Shown: positions 1 to 6,908, counted from the first letter of the stretch. The stretch: DNA of 11,706 bases from Clostridia bacterium (GCA_017382915.1 JAFNZJ010000100.1:1-11706); one strand, 5' to 3'. Program-made: numbers and translations. The notes: generated by a model not told the origin, from the sequence alone.

Positions 1-43
1 CTTTTTTAAAATTTTAGAAAAAGAAATTTAGGTTAAATAACAT

Positions 44-71
44 AAAGGGCGGTCTGAATTGACCGCCCTTT
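44..71. terminator. Bidirectional intrinsic terminator downstream of the MATE gene
   Basis: A perfect 11-bp inverted repeat (44-54 pairs with 61-71) with the stem sequence AAAGGGCGGTC and a 6-nt loop. It starts 34 nt past the stop of the minus-strand MATE gene. The stem ends in A/T tracts on both sides, so it can terminate transcription arriving from either direction. Nothing else is recognisable in bases 1-43, which are AT-rich. Confidence 0.85.
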
Positions 72-104
72 TATTATACCATTTATTAAGGTTTTTTACA
101 AGTT

Positions 105-1490
105 TTAAAGCTGTTTAATGCCCTTTTTCTTCCAACCGCCAATACGGTAGAATATTGCGGTAAGGATAGCACCCATTACCCATGAGCAAAGCAGTGAAAT
201 TTGTATACATTCCTTACGACCAATGGGTAATTCAGGTGTGGTGGTAAGGTATGATATACCGTAAGCCAACGGAACACGAACTATTACGGTGGTTATAAGT
301 GAAATCCACATAGGGGTTAAGGTATCACCCGCGCCACGCATAATACCCGAAAGGCTTTGGGTAACCGCCATTGCTATATAGCCTACCGCCAAAATCATCA
401 TAAGGCTGCTGGCAAGCTCTACCAGTTCGGTAGTTTCGGTAAATACGCCCATAAGGTATTTGCCAAAAAACAATATTGCCGTTGTAATTATTGTAGAACA
501 GGCAACCGCCATTAACATACCCTGCTTGGCGCCCTTAATTACCCTGTCATAACGGCCTGCGCCAACATTTTGACCCGCATAGGTTGTAAGTGCCATACCG
601 AATGAGAAGTTGGGCATCATGGCAAAGCCATCAACACGCATTATTATTACATTGGCAGCAATAAACTGTTCACCAAACTGGTTGGTAAGTGCCTGTACGG
701 TTATCATCGCTGATGAAATTATAGCCTGTGTAAGACCTGATGGCAAACCAAGCTTTATAAGGGTTTTAATATAGTGTGATTTTGGTTTTAAATACTTTGC
801 GCCAAAATCAAAATGCTGCTTCATGCGGGCAAGTTTAATAAGGCAAAGAATTGATGAAATAAACTGTGCTATAACCGTGGCAAGTGCAACGCCCGCAACA
901 TCCATTTTAAAGCCTGCAACAAACCAAATATCTAAAACAATGTTTATTGCGGTGGCTATAAGCAGATATACAAGTGCCGATACCGAATCGCCAAGTCCAC
1001 GCAAAATACCGCTTAAAATATTATAGTAAGCCATACCTGCAATACCTATAAGCGAAATCATAAGGTACTCATAACACCACTGAAGTATTTCAGGCGGGGT
1101 ATTAAGAAAAACCAGTATCTGCCTTATAAAAGGTGCCGCTATTAAAATAAGCGCCACCGAGGCTACGGCGGTTGCGGTTAAGCAGTTGCCTATTGTATAA
1201 GACAAAGCCTTGCGGTTTTTTGCGCCAAAATACTGTGCAACCATAACGCTGGCACCTGCCGAAATACCAATAAAAAGCACCAGCAACATATTAAGTATTG
1301 GCAGTGCACTGCCTACTGCGGCAATACAGTCATCACCGTTAGATGCATAGTTACCAACCACTATGGTATCAACCGTGCTGTAAAGCTGTTGGGCAATGTT
1401 GCCTATTAGCATTGGCAGGGTGAATTTAACAATCTGTTTCCACGGGGTGCCAACCGTCATATCAATATTAGAGGTTAAGCCTTTAGCCAA
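105..1490 (-). CDS. MATE family efflux transporter (multidrug/toxin exporter)
   Basis: This is a 461-residue polytopic inner-membrane protein of the MATE (NorM/DinF/VmrA-like) family, which exports drugs or metabolites in exchange for Na+ or H+. The N-terminal half begins with the family pattern PWKQIVKFTLPMLIGN followed by QQLYSTVDTIVVGN. The C-terminal half repeats the fold, with the conserved segment MALTTYAGQNVGAGRYDRV around residues 300-318. About 12 hydrophobic segments and the usual length of 440-470 residues fit a complete gene. The start is a TTG at 1488-1490, preceded by GAGGA at 1501-1505 (10-nt gap). An ATG closer to that site (1502) opens only an 8-codon out-of-frame ORF, and an in-frame ATG lies at residue 11. 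A near-consensus promoter sits just upstream, so the gene can be expressed separately from the methyltransferase gene before it. The substrate cannot be told from sequence. Confidence 0.93.
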   Translation of the reverse strand: MAKGLTSNIDMTVGTPWKQIVKFTLPMLIGNIAQQLYSTVDTIVVGNYASNGDDCIAAVGSALPILNMLLVLFIGISAGASVMVAQYFGAKNRKALSYTIGNCLTATAVASVALILIAAPFIRQILVFLNTPPEILQWCYEYLMISLIGIAGMAYYNILSGILRGLGDSVSALVYLLIATAINIVLDIWFVAGFKMDVAGVALATVIAQFISSILCLIKLARMKQHFDFGAKYLKPKSHYIKTLIKLGLPSGLTQAIISSAMITVQALTNQFGEQFIAANVIIMRVDGFAMMPNFSFGMALTTYAGQNVGAGRYDRVIKGAKQGMLMAVACSTIITTAILFFGKYLMGVFTETTELVELASSLMMILAVGYIAMAVTQSLSGIMRGAGDTLTPMWISLITTVIVRVPLAYGISYLTTTPELPIGRKECIQISLLCSWVMGAILTAIFYRIGGWKKKGIKQL

Positions 1491-1531
1491 ATTTTATTCA
1501 TCCTCAATTCTTTTAAAAAATCAACCTAATA

Positions 1532-1560
1532 ATTATAGCATAACTATATATCATTAACAA
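1532..1560 (-). promoter_or_regulatory. Sigma-A type promoter of the MATE gene
   Basis: On the minus strand: TTGTTA at 1560-1555, a 17-nt spacer, then TATAAT at 1537-1532, preceded by TGC, which makes an extended -10. The predicted start is near 1525, giving a 5' leader of about 35 nt. The -35 box lies only 8 nt past the stop of the upstream methyltransferase gene, and no terminator is visible between them, so read-through is also possible. Confidence 0.8.
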
Positions 1561-1568
1561 GTATAAAT

Positions 1569-2903
1569 TTACAATAATCTAAGTCCTTTTGGGTACCTGT
1601 TGGTGAGCCTTTGACCCGAGCATTTACCAAATCCAAGCGGTGCGCCCAAAACGGTAACGGCTGTATAACCGCTTTGACCCGAATGCTCAATTTCCTCGCC
1701 CTTTAAAAACCTGATAAGGCGGTTATCGGTAAGGGTTAAATCAAGTCTTCTTTTTGGGGACATACCCTCTGCCGCAAAAAGTGCGTGGGCGGGCTCAAGC
1801 CTGTTTTTGCGTATTTCACCGATAAGCAGACCTTGGCGTAAAACATCGCCCTTGATTTCAGGCATTATATCCTGCGCTAAATAAACAAGGTTATTCTTTT
1901 CATATAAAATGCCATTAAGGGTATTATCAAAATTATCATTTAAAAAGTCTATAACAATTTTTTTGTTTTGGGGCGATATACTTTCAACCATTAGCGGTAC
2001 ACTGCAAAAGGCATCATCGCACCTTTTAAAGCTTGCGACAAAGTGACCCTCACCGCCGTCGGTGGGCAGTATTCTGCGGACAGAATTATCAATTGCTTCA
2101 TCACCCGAAAGACCGCTACTGCCAAAGGTGGGCTCAATTTTTTCTAATCTAAAGTTTGAAAATTCCTTTAAAAACCATTTAACATTATTTTCATTTTCAT
2201 CCAAATTAAGGGTGCAGGTGCTGTAAACCAATCTGCCACCTGTTTTAACCGCCTTTGCAGCACTTTTTAAAATTTCCCTTTGAAGGGCGGCGCAATCATT
2301 AACAAGCTCCTCGCTCCACTGCTTTTCAACCTGCTCATTATGGCGCCACATACCCTCACCCGAACAGGGGGCATCAACCAATACAGTATCAAAAAAGCCT
2401 TCTAAGCTTTGGCACAAATAATCTGCCGAAAGTGATGATATAACGGCATTTTTAATACCCATACGCTCAATATTTGAAAGCAGGGCTAAGGCACGCTTTC
2501 TTACATACTCATTTGACCAAATAAGACCTTCACCGCAAAGTGCCGCCGCTATGCCGGTTGATTTTCCGCCCGGTGCGGCGCAAAGGTCTAATATTTTTTG
2601 ACCCGGTTTTGCATCCACCACAGTTATTACCGAGCTTGCCGAAGGCTCCTGCACGTAGAAGGCGCCTGCATGGTGCAAAGCTGAATTGCCAATACCTTCA
2701 AAATCTTTTGGTATGTAATATGAATTTTTAAAAAATGGTGTTTGCTCCAGTTTAAAATCAAATCCCGACTGAACGGTGTCAAGGTTGCTTTTAAGGGGAT
2801 TTATTCTTATGCCTCTAAAGGGCCTTTGCAGATAAAGTTCATTAAACTGCGTATCACTTAAATTAAGCAGTGACATAGTTTTACTTTTAAAAAGACTATT
2901 CAC
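1569..2903 (-). CDS. rsmF: NOL1/NOP2/Sun-family rRNA (cytosine-C5) methyltransferase, RsmF-like
   Basis: The 444-residue protein is an S-adenosylmethionine-dependent RNA m5C methyltransferase. The SAM-binding motif I DLCAAPGGKS is at residues 106-115. Motif IV DAPCSGEG (177-184) carries Cys180 and motif VI YSTCTLN carries Cys230, the two cysteines of the family; the motif VI cysteine is the usual nucleophile. A C-terminal extension of about 150 residues beyond the catalytic domain matches the RsmF/YebU-type layout, which in E. coli methylates C1407 of 16S rRNA. RsmF is therefore preferred over RsmB, but the target base is inferred from the family. Translation starts at GTG (2903), with AAGGGGAT 9 nt upstream; the next in-frame ATG (residue 10) has no ribosome binding site, and an earlier ATG runs into a stop at once. 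The gene lies upstream of the MATE gene, with no clear terminator between them. Confidence 0.88.
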   Translation of the reverse strand: MNSLFKSKTMSLLNLSDTQFNELYLQRPFRGIRINPLKSNLDTVQSGFDFKLEQTPFFKNSYYIPKDFEGIGNSALHHAGAFYVQEPSASSVITVVDAKPGQKILDLCAAPGGKSTGIAAALCGEGLIWSNEYVRKRALALLSNIERMGIKNAVISSLSADYLCQSLEGFFDTVLVDAPCSGEGMWRHNEQVEKQWSEELVNDCAALQREILKSAAKAVKTGGRLVYSTCTLNLDENENNVKWFLKEFSNFRLEKIEPTFGSSGLSGDEAIDNSVRRILPTDGGEGHFVASFKRCDDAFCSVPLMVESISPQNKKIVIDFLNDNFDNTLNGILYEKNNLVYLAQDIMPEIKGDVLRQGLLIGEIRKNRLEPAHALFAAEGMSPKRRLDLTLTDNRLIRFLKGEEIEHSGQSGYTAVTVLGAPLGFGKCSGQRLTNRYPKGLRLL

Positions 2904-2920
2904 TTAAATCATCCCCTTTT

Positions 2921-2949
2921 TTGAATATTTAAAGCCCTTGCGGTAAAAA
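2921..2949 (+). promoter_or_regulatory. Probable promoter of the small Asn/Gln-rich ORF
   Basis: TTGAAT (2921-2926), a 17-nt spacer and TAAAAA (2944-2949) on the plus strand, about 25 nt before the start codon of the small ORF. The -35 is good and the -10 mediocre. It lies in the divergent gap between the methyltransferase gene and the small ORF. Confidence 0.5.
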
Positions 2950-2974
2950 ATAACCGTGAAGGGTGGTGAACCAA

Positions 2975-3094
2975 ATGGATCAGAACCAAAACAAAAACAA
3001 TCAGCAGCAAAACAAAAACAACCAGAATAATAACCAGAACAAAAACAACCAGAATAATCAAAATAAAAACGAGCAAAACAAGAAAAACGACTAA
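2975..3094 (+). CDS. Small Asn/Gln/Lys-rich protein of 39 residues, function unknown
   Basis: An ATG at 2975, preceded by GGGTGGTGA with about 5-7 nt spacing, opens a 39-codon frame ending in TAA at 3092-3094. After the initial Met-Asp the product is almost entirely Asn, Gln and Lys, with repeated Q-N-K-N-N units, one Glu and a final Asp. It has no hydrophobic segment and is expected to be disordered and basic. The evidence for a real gene is its context: a candidate promoter upstream, a strong ribosome binding site, and a strong terminator 11 nt after the stop, all on the strand opposite its neighbours. I do not recognise a function. Similar short Asn/Gln-rich ORFs occur in Clostridia to my memory, but I cannot verify homology. 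A low-complexity expansion with no protein role remains possible. Confidence 0.6.
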   Translation: MDQNQNKNNQQQNKNNQNNNQNKNNQNNQNKNEQNKKND

Positions 3095-3104
3095 TTACCG
3101 CATA

Positions 3105-3138
3105 AATAACGGTTGGGTAACCCCAGCCGTTATTTTTT
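3105..3138. terminator. Intrinsic terminator shared by the small ORF (+) and yitT (-)
   Basis: A 13-bp stem with one G-U pair (3105-3117 with 3122-3134) and a 4-nt loop is followed on the plus strand by T7 (3133-3139). It lies 11 nt after the small ORF stop. Read from the minus strand it directly follows the yitT stop and is followed by TTTATG, so it probably ends the ribosomal cluster transcript as well. Confidence 0.88.
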
Positions 3139-4016
3139 TAGTTTTGCTCAAAACCACGACCGAATATTCCACCCGTTAGGGTAACCACAGTAAATGCGTT
3201 GGGGTCGGTGTTTTTTATTACCGAAATTGCACGATTAACCTCTGTTTGGCGCACCGCACAAAGCAGGGTTTGATTTTCGGTAAGTGCAAAGCCGCCGTAT
3301 GACGGCACAACCGTAACCCCGCGTTTTATTTTCTCAAAAATTGCTTTTGAAACATCATCACCGGCTGCGGTGACTATAAAAATAAGTCGGCCTTTATCTG
3401 CGCCGTAAAGCAAAGCATCAATAACCTTAATTGACACAAAAATTGCAATGGCGGCAAAAAGTGCCGTTTCAATTTCTTTGTAACAAATGGCGGCCAAGGT
3501 TATAATAAAGCTATCTAAAATAAGGATTAGCCTGCCAATAGAAAGGTATGGAAATTTTTGCCTTAAAATAACGGCTATTACATCAATTCCACCTGTGGTG
3601 CCGCCGCGAAGCATTACAAGGGCAAGCCCCAACCCCGACAGTAAACCGCCAAAAATTGCGGCTAAAAATCTATCGCCGTAAAAGCGGGGCAATATTTTTG
3701 CAAACAGGTCAATAAAAACCGAAGTCATTGCCGTTACAAACAGGGTTTTTATTAAAAACCTGCCCCCTATTTTTTTAAAACCAATAAATAGTATTGGAAT
3801 ATTAAGCAAAAACAAAAGCAAACCGGTTGGTAATTTAAAAAGGTAATTTATAATTGACGCTATACCCGTTATACCACCCGGCGAAATATGGTTAGGCTGA
3901 ATAAAAAAATCAAACCCAAAAGCATAAAGGGCGGCGCCAAGCAAAAAGAAGGTGTAATCAGTAACACCTTCTAAAAGCTTTTTGCCTTGCCCTGATTTAA
4001 TATTAAATTTTAACAC
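3138..4016 (-). CDS. yitT: YitT family membrane protein (DUF161/DUF2179)
   Basis: The 292-residue protein has the YitT layout: five to six hydrophobic segments over roughly residues 20-205, including the conserved stretches FIQPNHISPGGITGIA and LRGGTTGGIDVIA, then a soluble C-terminal DUF2179 domain (about 210-290) ending near GGIFGRGF. B. subtilis YitT is about 280 residues, so this is full length. The function of the family is not established; a transport or sensory role is usually assumed. Translation starts at GTG (4016), set by GAGGTGA with a 6-nt gap. It is the last gene of the minus-strand cluster, 41 nt after mrnC, with a terminator overlapping its stop codon. Its presence in a ribosome-maturation cluster may simply reflect co-transcription. 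Confidence 0.9.
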   Translation of the reverse strand: MLKFNIKSGQGKKLLEGVTDYTFFLLGAALYAFGFDFFIQPNHISPGGITGIASIINYLFKLPTGLLLFLLNIPILFIGFKKIGGRFLIKTLFVTAMTSVFIDLFAKILPRFYGDRFLAAIFGGLLSGLGLALVMLRGGTTGGIDVIAVILRQKFPYLSIGRLILILDSFIITLAAICYKEIETALFAAIAIFVSIKVIDALLYGADKGRLIFIVTAAGDDVSKAIFEKIKRGVTVVPSYGGFALTENQTLLCAVRQTEVNRAISVIKNTDPNAFTVVTLTGGIFGRGFEQN

Positions 4017-4026
4017 CTATAATCAC

Positions 4027-4048
4027 CTCAGGTATATTTTAACCTGAG
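4027..4048 (-). other. Short hairpin in the mrnC-yitT gap, touching the yitT ribosome binding site
   Basis: A 7-bp perfect inverted repeat, CTCAGGT (4027-4033) with ACCTGAG (4042-4048), and an 8-nt loop. Read on the minus strand, its 3' arm includes the GAG of the yitT Shine-Dalgarno GAGGTGA. The hairpin could therefore reduce yitT initiation, or act as an mRNA processing or stability element. There is no U-run, so it is not a terminator. Confidence 0.5.
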
Positions 4049-4057
4049 TGAATATAA

Positions 4058-4432
4058 TTAAACCTGATTTTGCCAAATAAGGTCAAAAAGTTGGTTAATG
4101 CGGTCAATTTTACCCGAAAGATGCAAATAACCAAAAAGGGTCTCAAGTCCCGTGGCTGAGTGATACTGTGCCACACTTGACTGCTTTGGTGTATGATTTG
4201 TGTGCAAATTTCGACCGTGTTTATAGTGGGTTAATTCCTCCTCGGTCAAATGGGGCTCAATAATCTTAAATGCCTCTGCCTGAGAGTTGGCATTAACATA
4301 GGTAACCGAAAGTCTATGCAGTTCACCTATTGGGCGATTAACCTGGGCCAAGCGCTGACGCACCAAAAGTCCGTAAACGGCATCACCAACAAAAGCAAGT
4401 GTACCTGCGCTAAGTTCATTTACTTTTTGCAT
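4058..4432 (-). CDS. mrnC: Mini-ribonuclease III (23S rRNA maturation)
   Basis: The 124-residue protein consists only of an RNase III catalytic domain without a double-stranded-RNA-binding domain, as in Mini-III. In B. subtilis this enzyme trims the ends of the 23S rRNA precursor. The signature LAFVGDAVY (residues 12-20) holds the catalytic Asp17, and ATGLETLFGYLHL (93-105) holds the conserved Glu97 on the second metal-binding helix. The segment KHGRNLHTNHTPK (71-83) replaces the more usual GRNAKS-type stretch, a family position with local divergence here. The start is ATG (4432) with AGAGG 6 nt upstream. The gene lies between obgE and yitT. In many Firmicutes mrnC follows cysS; its place here behind obgE links it to other large-subunit maturation genes. 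Confidence 0.9.
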   Translation of the reverse strand: MQKVNELSAGTLAFVGDAVYGLLVRQRLAQVNRPIGELHRLSVTYVNANSQAEAFKIIEPHLTEEELTHYKHGRNLHTNHTPKQSSVAQYHSATGLETLFGYLHLSGKIDRINQLFDLIWQNQV

Positions 4433-4469
4433 AATAAACCTCTATGTGTATGAATTAGCCTAAAGCCAC

Positions 4470-4499
4470 CTAAAATCAGCCCTTTAAGGCTGGTTTTAG
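4470..4499 (-). other. Hairpin in the obgE-mrnC gap, weak terminator or processing site
   Basis: A 12-bp stem with one G-U pair (4470-4481 with 4488-4499) and a 6-nt loop lies 14 nt after the obgE stop. On the minus strand the stem ends in UUUUAG and is followed by GGTGGC, so it lacks a proper U-tract. It may attenuate transcription into mrnC or protect the upstream mRNA from 3' decay. Confidence 0.5.
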
Positions 4500-4513
4500 T
4501 TTAAATGCTTTGG

Positions 4514-5785
4514 CTAACGAACATAATCAAATTCAATGTCATATACGCTTACGGTATCGCCCTCTTCAACGCCTGCTTTTTCAAGGGCGGCAATTATACC
4601 CGAAGACTGTAAAACACGCTGAAAATACTGTAGCGACTCATAATCATCGGGGTTAACCGTTTCAAGTATCTTAAGAAGCCACGGGGCCTCAATTATAAAC
4701 ACACCCTGCTCCACACGGAGTGTAAATTCGCGCTTATTGGGGGTGGTAAAGTCCTCAACAGGCTCGGGCTCGGGCTCATAAACCTTAATGGGTGGCAGTT
4801 TATAAAGCTCGGCCGCGGTGTACTGAATAAGCTCCCTTGTGCCCTCTGCAATTGCCGCCATTATGGGGAAGAAGGCATAACCCTTACCCTCAAAATAGGT
4901 GCGGTATTCCTCAATCTTTTCCTCATCAATAAGGTCGCACTTATTGGCAACAACTATCATAGGACGGGTGCTTAGCTCCTCACTAAAGGTGGCAAGCTCA
5001 CTATTGATTTGATTAAAATCTTCAATGGGGTCCCTGCCCTCACTGCCCGAAATATCTAAAACGTGCAGTAAAAGTCTGCAGCGGTCAACATGGCGCAAAA
5101 ATTCGTGACCAAGACCTGCCCCGCTACCCGCCCCCTCAATAAGGCCGGGAATATCGGCCATTACAAAGGATGAGCCTTCACCCATACTTACCACGCCCAA
5201 AACGGGTGTTAGGGTGGTAAAATGGTAGTTGGCGATTTTGGGCTTTGCCTCACTAACCACCGAAACCAAGGTGGATTTACCAACATTAGGAAAACCAACC
5301 AAGCCTACATCGGCAAGTAATTTAAGTTCTAAAACGACCTCTGCCGACTGACCCGGATTACCGCTTTTAGCAAAACGGGGCACCTGTCTGGTGGAGGTAG
5401 CAAAGTGTTGGTTACCCCAACCACCGTTGCCGCCCTTAAGCAAAACTACCGGCTCATCACCTGAAATGTCTGCCATAATGCGGCCTGTTTCGGCATCCTT
5501 AACCAATGTGCCCTTTGGCACACGGATAACAAGGTCTTCACCCCTTTTGCCCGAACAGCGACCTGCGCCACCGTTTTGACCGTTAGGGGCCAAGTATTTA
5601 CGCTTGTATCTAAAATCGGCCAGGGTGGAAAGGTTGGTGTCGGCCAATAGTACAATATTGCCGCCCCTGCCACCGTCGCCGCCGTCGGGGCCACCTGCCG
5701 CTACATATTTTTCTCTATGAAAGGAAACGGCACCATTACCGCCGTCACCCGCTTTTAAAAATATTTTAGCTATATCTACAAACAT
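4514..5785 (-). CDS. obgE: Obg family GTPase (ribosome assembly, stress control)
   Basis: This essential P-loop GTPase binds the 50S precursor and links ribosome assembly to nucleotide levels. From the ATG at 5785 it has 423 residues. The glycine-rich Obg fold covers residues 2-158, with repeated GDGGNG-like turns. The G domain has G1 GFPNVGKST (164-172), G2 FTT (189-191), G3 DIPG (211-214) and G4 NKCD (281-284). The C-terminal OCT domain is at about 352-423 and is typical of Gram-positive Obg. The frame is open 6 codons further to a TTG, but ATG 5785 has the ribosome binding site GGAGAG 4 nt upstream and gives the standard MFVD N-terminus. The gene follows rpmA by 67 nt, a gap that carries a GC-rich hairpin, and precedes mrnC, the usual Firmicute context. 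Confidence 0.97.
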   Translation of the reverse strand: MFVDIAKIFLKAGDGGNGAVSFHREKYVAAGGPDGGDGGRGGNIVLLADTNLSTLADFRYKRKYLAPNGQNGGAGRCSGKRGEDLVIRVPKGTLVKDAETGRIMADISGDEPVVLLKGGNGGWGNQHFATSTRQVPRFAKSGNPGQSAEVVLELKLLADVGLVGFPNVGKSTLVSVVSEAKPKIANYHFTTLTPVLGVVSMGEGSSFVMADIPGLIEGAGSGAGLGHEFLRHVDRCRLLLHVLDISGSEGRDPIEDFNQINSELATFSEELSTRPMIVVANKCDLIDEEKIEEYRTYFEGKGYAFFPIMAAIAEGTRELIQYTAAELYKLPPIKVYEPEPEPVEDFTTPNKREFTLRVEQGVFIIEAPWLLKILETVNPDDYESLQYFQRVLQSSGIIAALEKAGVEEGDTVSVYDIEFDYVR

Positions 5786-5806
5786 ATTACTCTCCAAATA
5801 CAAACA

Positions 5807-5830
5807 TACCCCGGTATAAAAACCGGGGTA
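5807..5830 (-). other. GC-rich hairpin between rpmA and obgE
   Basis: A perfect 9-bp stem TACCCCGGT/ACCGGGGTA (5807-5815 with 5822-5830) and a 6-nt loop, 22 nt after the rpmA stop. On the minus strand it is followed by TGTTTG rather than a U-run, so it is at best a leaky terminator. Partial termination or 3'-end protection here would let the ribosomal protein genes be made in excess over obgE. Confidence 0.55.
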
Positions 5831-5852
5831 ATGGACTTAAAGTCAAAGCAAA

Positions 5853-6134
5853 TTATTCAGCAGCCTGAATGCTAACCTTTTTGCGGTCGCGACCAAGACG
5901 CTCAAATTTAACCTTACCGTCTACCAATGCAAACAGAGTATCATCAGAACCCTTGCCTACATTTTCACCGGGATGGATATGGGTGCCTCTTTGACGAACC
6001 AAAATGTTGCCGGCCAATACAAACTGACCATCAGCACGTTTAACGCCAAGACGTTTAGATTCACTGTCACGGCCGTTTTTGGTAGAACCAACACCCTTTT
6101 TATGTGCGAAAAGTTGAATGTTAATCTTTAACAT
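5853..6134 (-). CDS. rpmA: 50S ribosomal protein L27, with cleavable N-terminal extension
   Basis: The 93-residue protein is L27 of the large subunit, whose N-terminal tail reaches the peptidyl transferase centre. It begins with the Firmicute-specific extension MLKINIQLF followed by AHKKGVGSTKNGRDSESKRLG. In S. aureus the Prp protease cuts after the corresponding Phe, leaving Ala-His/Ser-Lys-Lys as the mature N-terminus, and cleavage is essential. The predicted cut here is after Phe9. The start ATG (6134) has GGAGGTG in the last codons of prp, 3 nt after the prp stop, so the two are tightly coupled. The body of the protein, with RGTHIHPGENVGKG, is standard. Confidence 0.98.
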   Translation of the reverse strand: MLKINIQLFAHKKGVGSTKNGRDSESKRLGVKRADGQFVLAGNILVRQRGTHIHPGENVGKGSDDTLFALVDGKVKFERLGRDRKKVSIQAAE

Positions 6135-6137
6135 GAG

Positions 6138-6461
6138 TTACACCTCCGAAGTTACTTTAATATAATCAGTAAATTGTAATGAAAGCTGTTCAATGTGAAG
6201 CTTAAAGCCCATAAGTACAGGCATTGCTTCTTCATAATCGGATTTTATTACAAAAAGCATTTCACCTTTTTGTTCATTAACCTCAGCCACTGCCTTGGCA
6301 CCGATTATTTCTGTTACTGTGTTAGCCGCCATATATGCTGCGGATGAAATGCTGGCGCAAACTATACGGCCCTGCTCATCATCAGCGCTTGCGGTGGAAT
6401 GACCGCTTATATGAAAGCCAACCAAAATTTCATCTGAAAATAAGAATTTGACCTTAGTCAT
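6138..6461 (-). CDS. prp: Ribosomal-processing cysteine protease Prp
   Basis: The 107-residue protein is the cysteine protease that removes the L27 N-terminal extension. The active-site pair is visible as His21 in ISGHST and Cys35 in RIVCAS, with the conserved Gly and the SAAYMAANT helix after it; S. aureus Prp uses His22 and Cys34. It lies between rplU and rpmA, the universal position of this gene, and its substrate is the adjacent gene product. The start ATG (6461) comes only 2 nt after the rplU stop and has no visible Shine-Dalgarno, so initiation probably depends on ribosomes ending rplU translation. That would keep the protease low relative to L21. Old annotations call this family YsxB/DUF464. 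Confidence 0.95.
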   Translation of the reverse strand: MTKVKFLFSDEILVGFHISGHSTASADDEQGRIVCASISSAAYMAANTVTEIIGAKAVAEVNEQKGEMLFVIKSDYEEAMPVLMGFKLHIEQLSLQFTDYIKVTSEV

Positions 6462-6463
6462 AA

Positions 6464-6790
6464 TTATTTTGCAGAAGCAATTTCAATGCTTTCAATTTGA
6501 ACCTTGGTATAGGGCTGTCTGTGACCGAGCTTACGGGCACAACCCTTTTTGGGCTTGTAGGTGAAAACGGTAATCTTTTTACCCTTGCCGTTTTTAAGAA
6601 CCTTACCGGTTACAACAGCATTTTTAACATAGGGCTTACCAACCTTCATAGCACCCTTATCAGGGTTCATGGCGATAACCTTGTCAAAGGTAACGGTTTC
6701 CTCCTCAGCGATGTCAAGCTTTTCAACGAAAATAACGTCACCGTTTTGTACACGGTACTGCTTGCCGCCGGTTTCAATAATTGCGTACAT
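6464..6790 (-). CDS. rplU: 50S ribosomal protein L21
   Basis: L21 binds 23S rRNA and L20 in the large subunit. From the ATG at 6790 it has 108 residues, starting with the hallmark MYAIIETGGKQYRV and ending with the basic region KPKKGCARKLGHRQPYT. The frame can be extended by three codons to a GTG (6799), but that GTG lies inside the Shine-Dalgarno AGGTG (6798-6802) that serves ATG 6790 with a 6-7-nt gap, so the ATG is the better start. It is the first gene of the minus-strand ribosomal cluster and is preceded by a structured leader and a strong promoter. Confidence 0.97.
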   Translation of the reverse strand: MYAIIETGGKQYRVQNGDVIFVEKLDIAEEETVTFDKVIAMNPDKGAMKVGKPYVKNAVVTGKVLKNGKGKKITVFTYKPKKGCARKLGHRQPYTKVQIESIEIASAK

Positions 6791-6873
6791 TTTTGGCACC
6801 TGCCTTAATTTTAGACTCGCTACTGATAGGCGGCGCCTGAAAATGGGCGCACTTATAGCCTACAATATGCGGC
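6791..6873 (-). ncRNA. L21 leader: structured autoregulatory 5' UTR of rplU
   Basis: The roughly 83-nt 5' UTR can form a two-part stem on the minus strand. The outer helix is GUAGGC/GCCUAU (6863-6858 with 6831-6826) and the inner helix GCGCC/GGCGC (6850-6846 with 6837-6833), capped by an 8-nt loop. Downstream, GGUGCC (6800-6795), which overlaps the rplU ribosome binding site, can pair with GGCGCC (6837-6832); this excludes the inner helix and would hide the start site. Position and organisation fit the L21 leader family of low-GC Gram-positives (Rfam L21_leader), thought to give feedback control by a ribosomal protein. The assignment is from memory and by structure; no covariance model was run. 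Confidence 0.7.
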
Positions 6874-6879
6874 TTTTAC

Positions 6880-6908
6880 AGTATACCGCGATAAAAGCAA
6901 AAAGTCAA
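6880..6908 (-). promoter_or_regulatory. Sigma-A promoter of the rplU-prp-rpmA-obgE cluster
   Basis: On the minus strand: TTGACT (6908-6903), a 17-nt spacer, TATACT (6885-6880). Predicted start near 6873. The match to consensus is strong, as expected for ribosomal protein genes. Confidence 0.88.

Noticed and set aside
1479..1505. 8-codon ORF starting at the ATG at 1504-1502 just before the MATE gene, as a leader peptide
   Set aside because: It overlaps the MATE start out of frame and is too short to show any composition signal; the ATG overlaps the ribosome binding site used by the TTG start.
5446..5694. Alternative-frame ORFs within obgE on both strands
   Set aside because: They mirror the glycine-rich Obg domain, whose GGN codons leave other frames open; no ribosome binding sites and no family resemblance.
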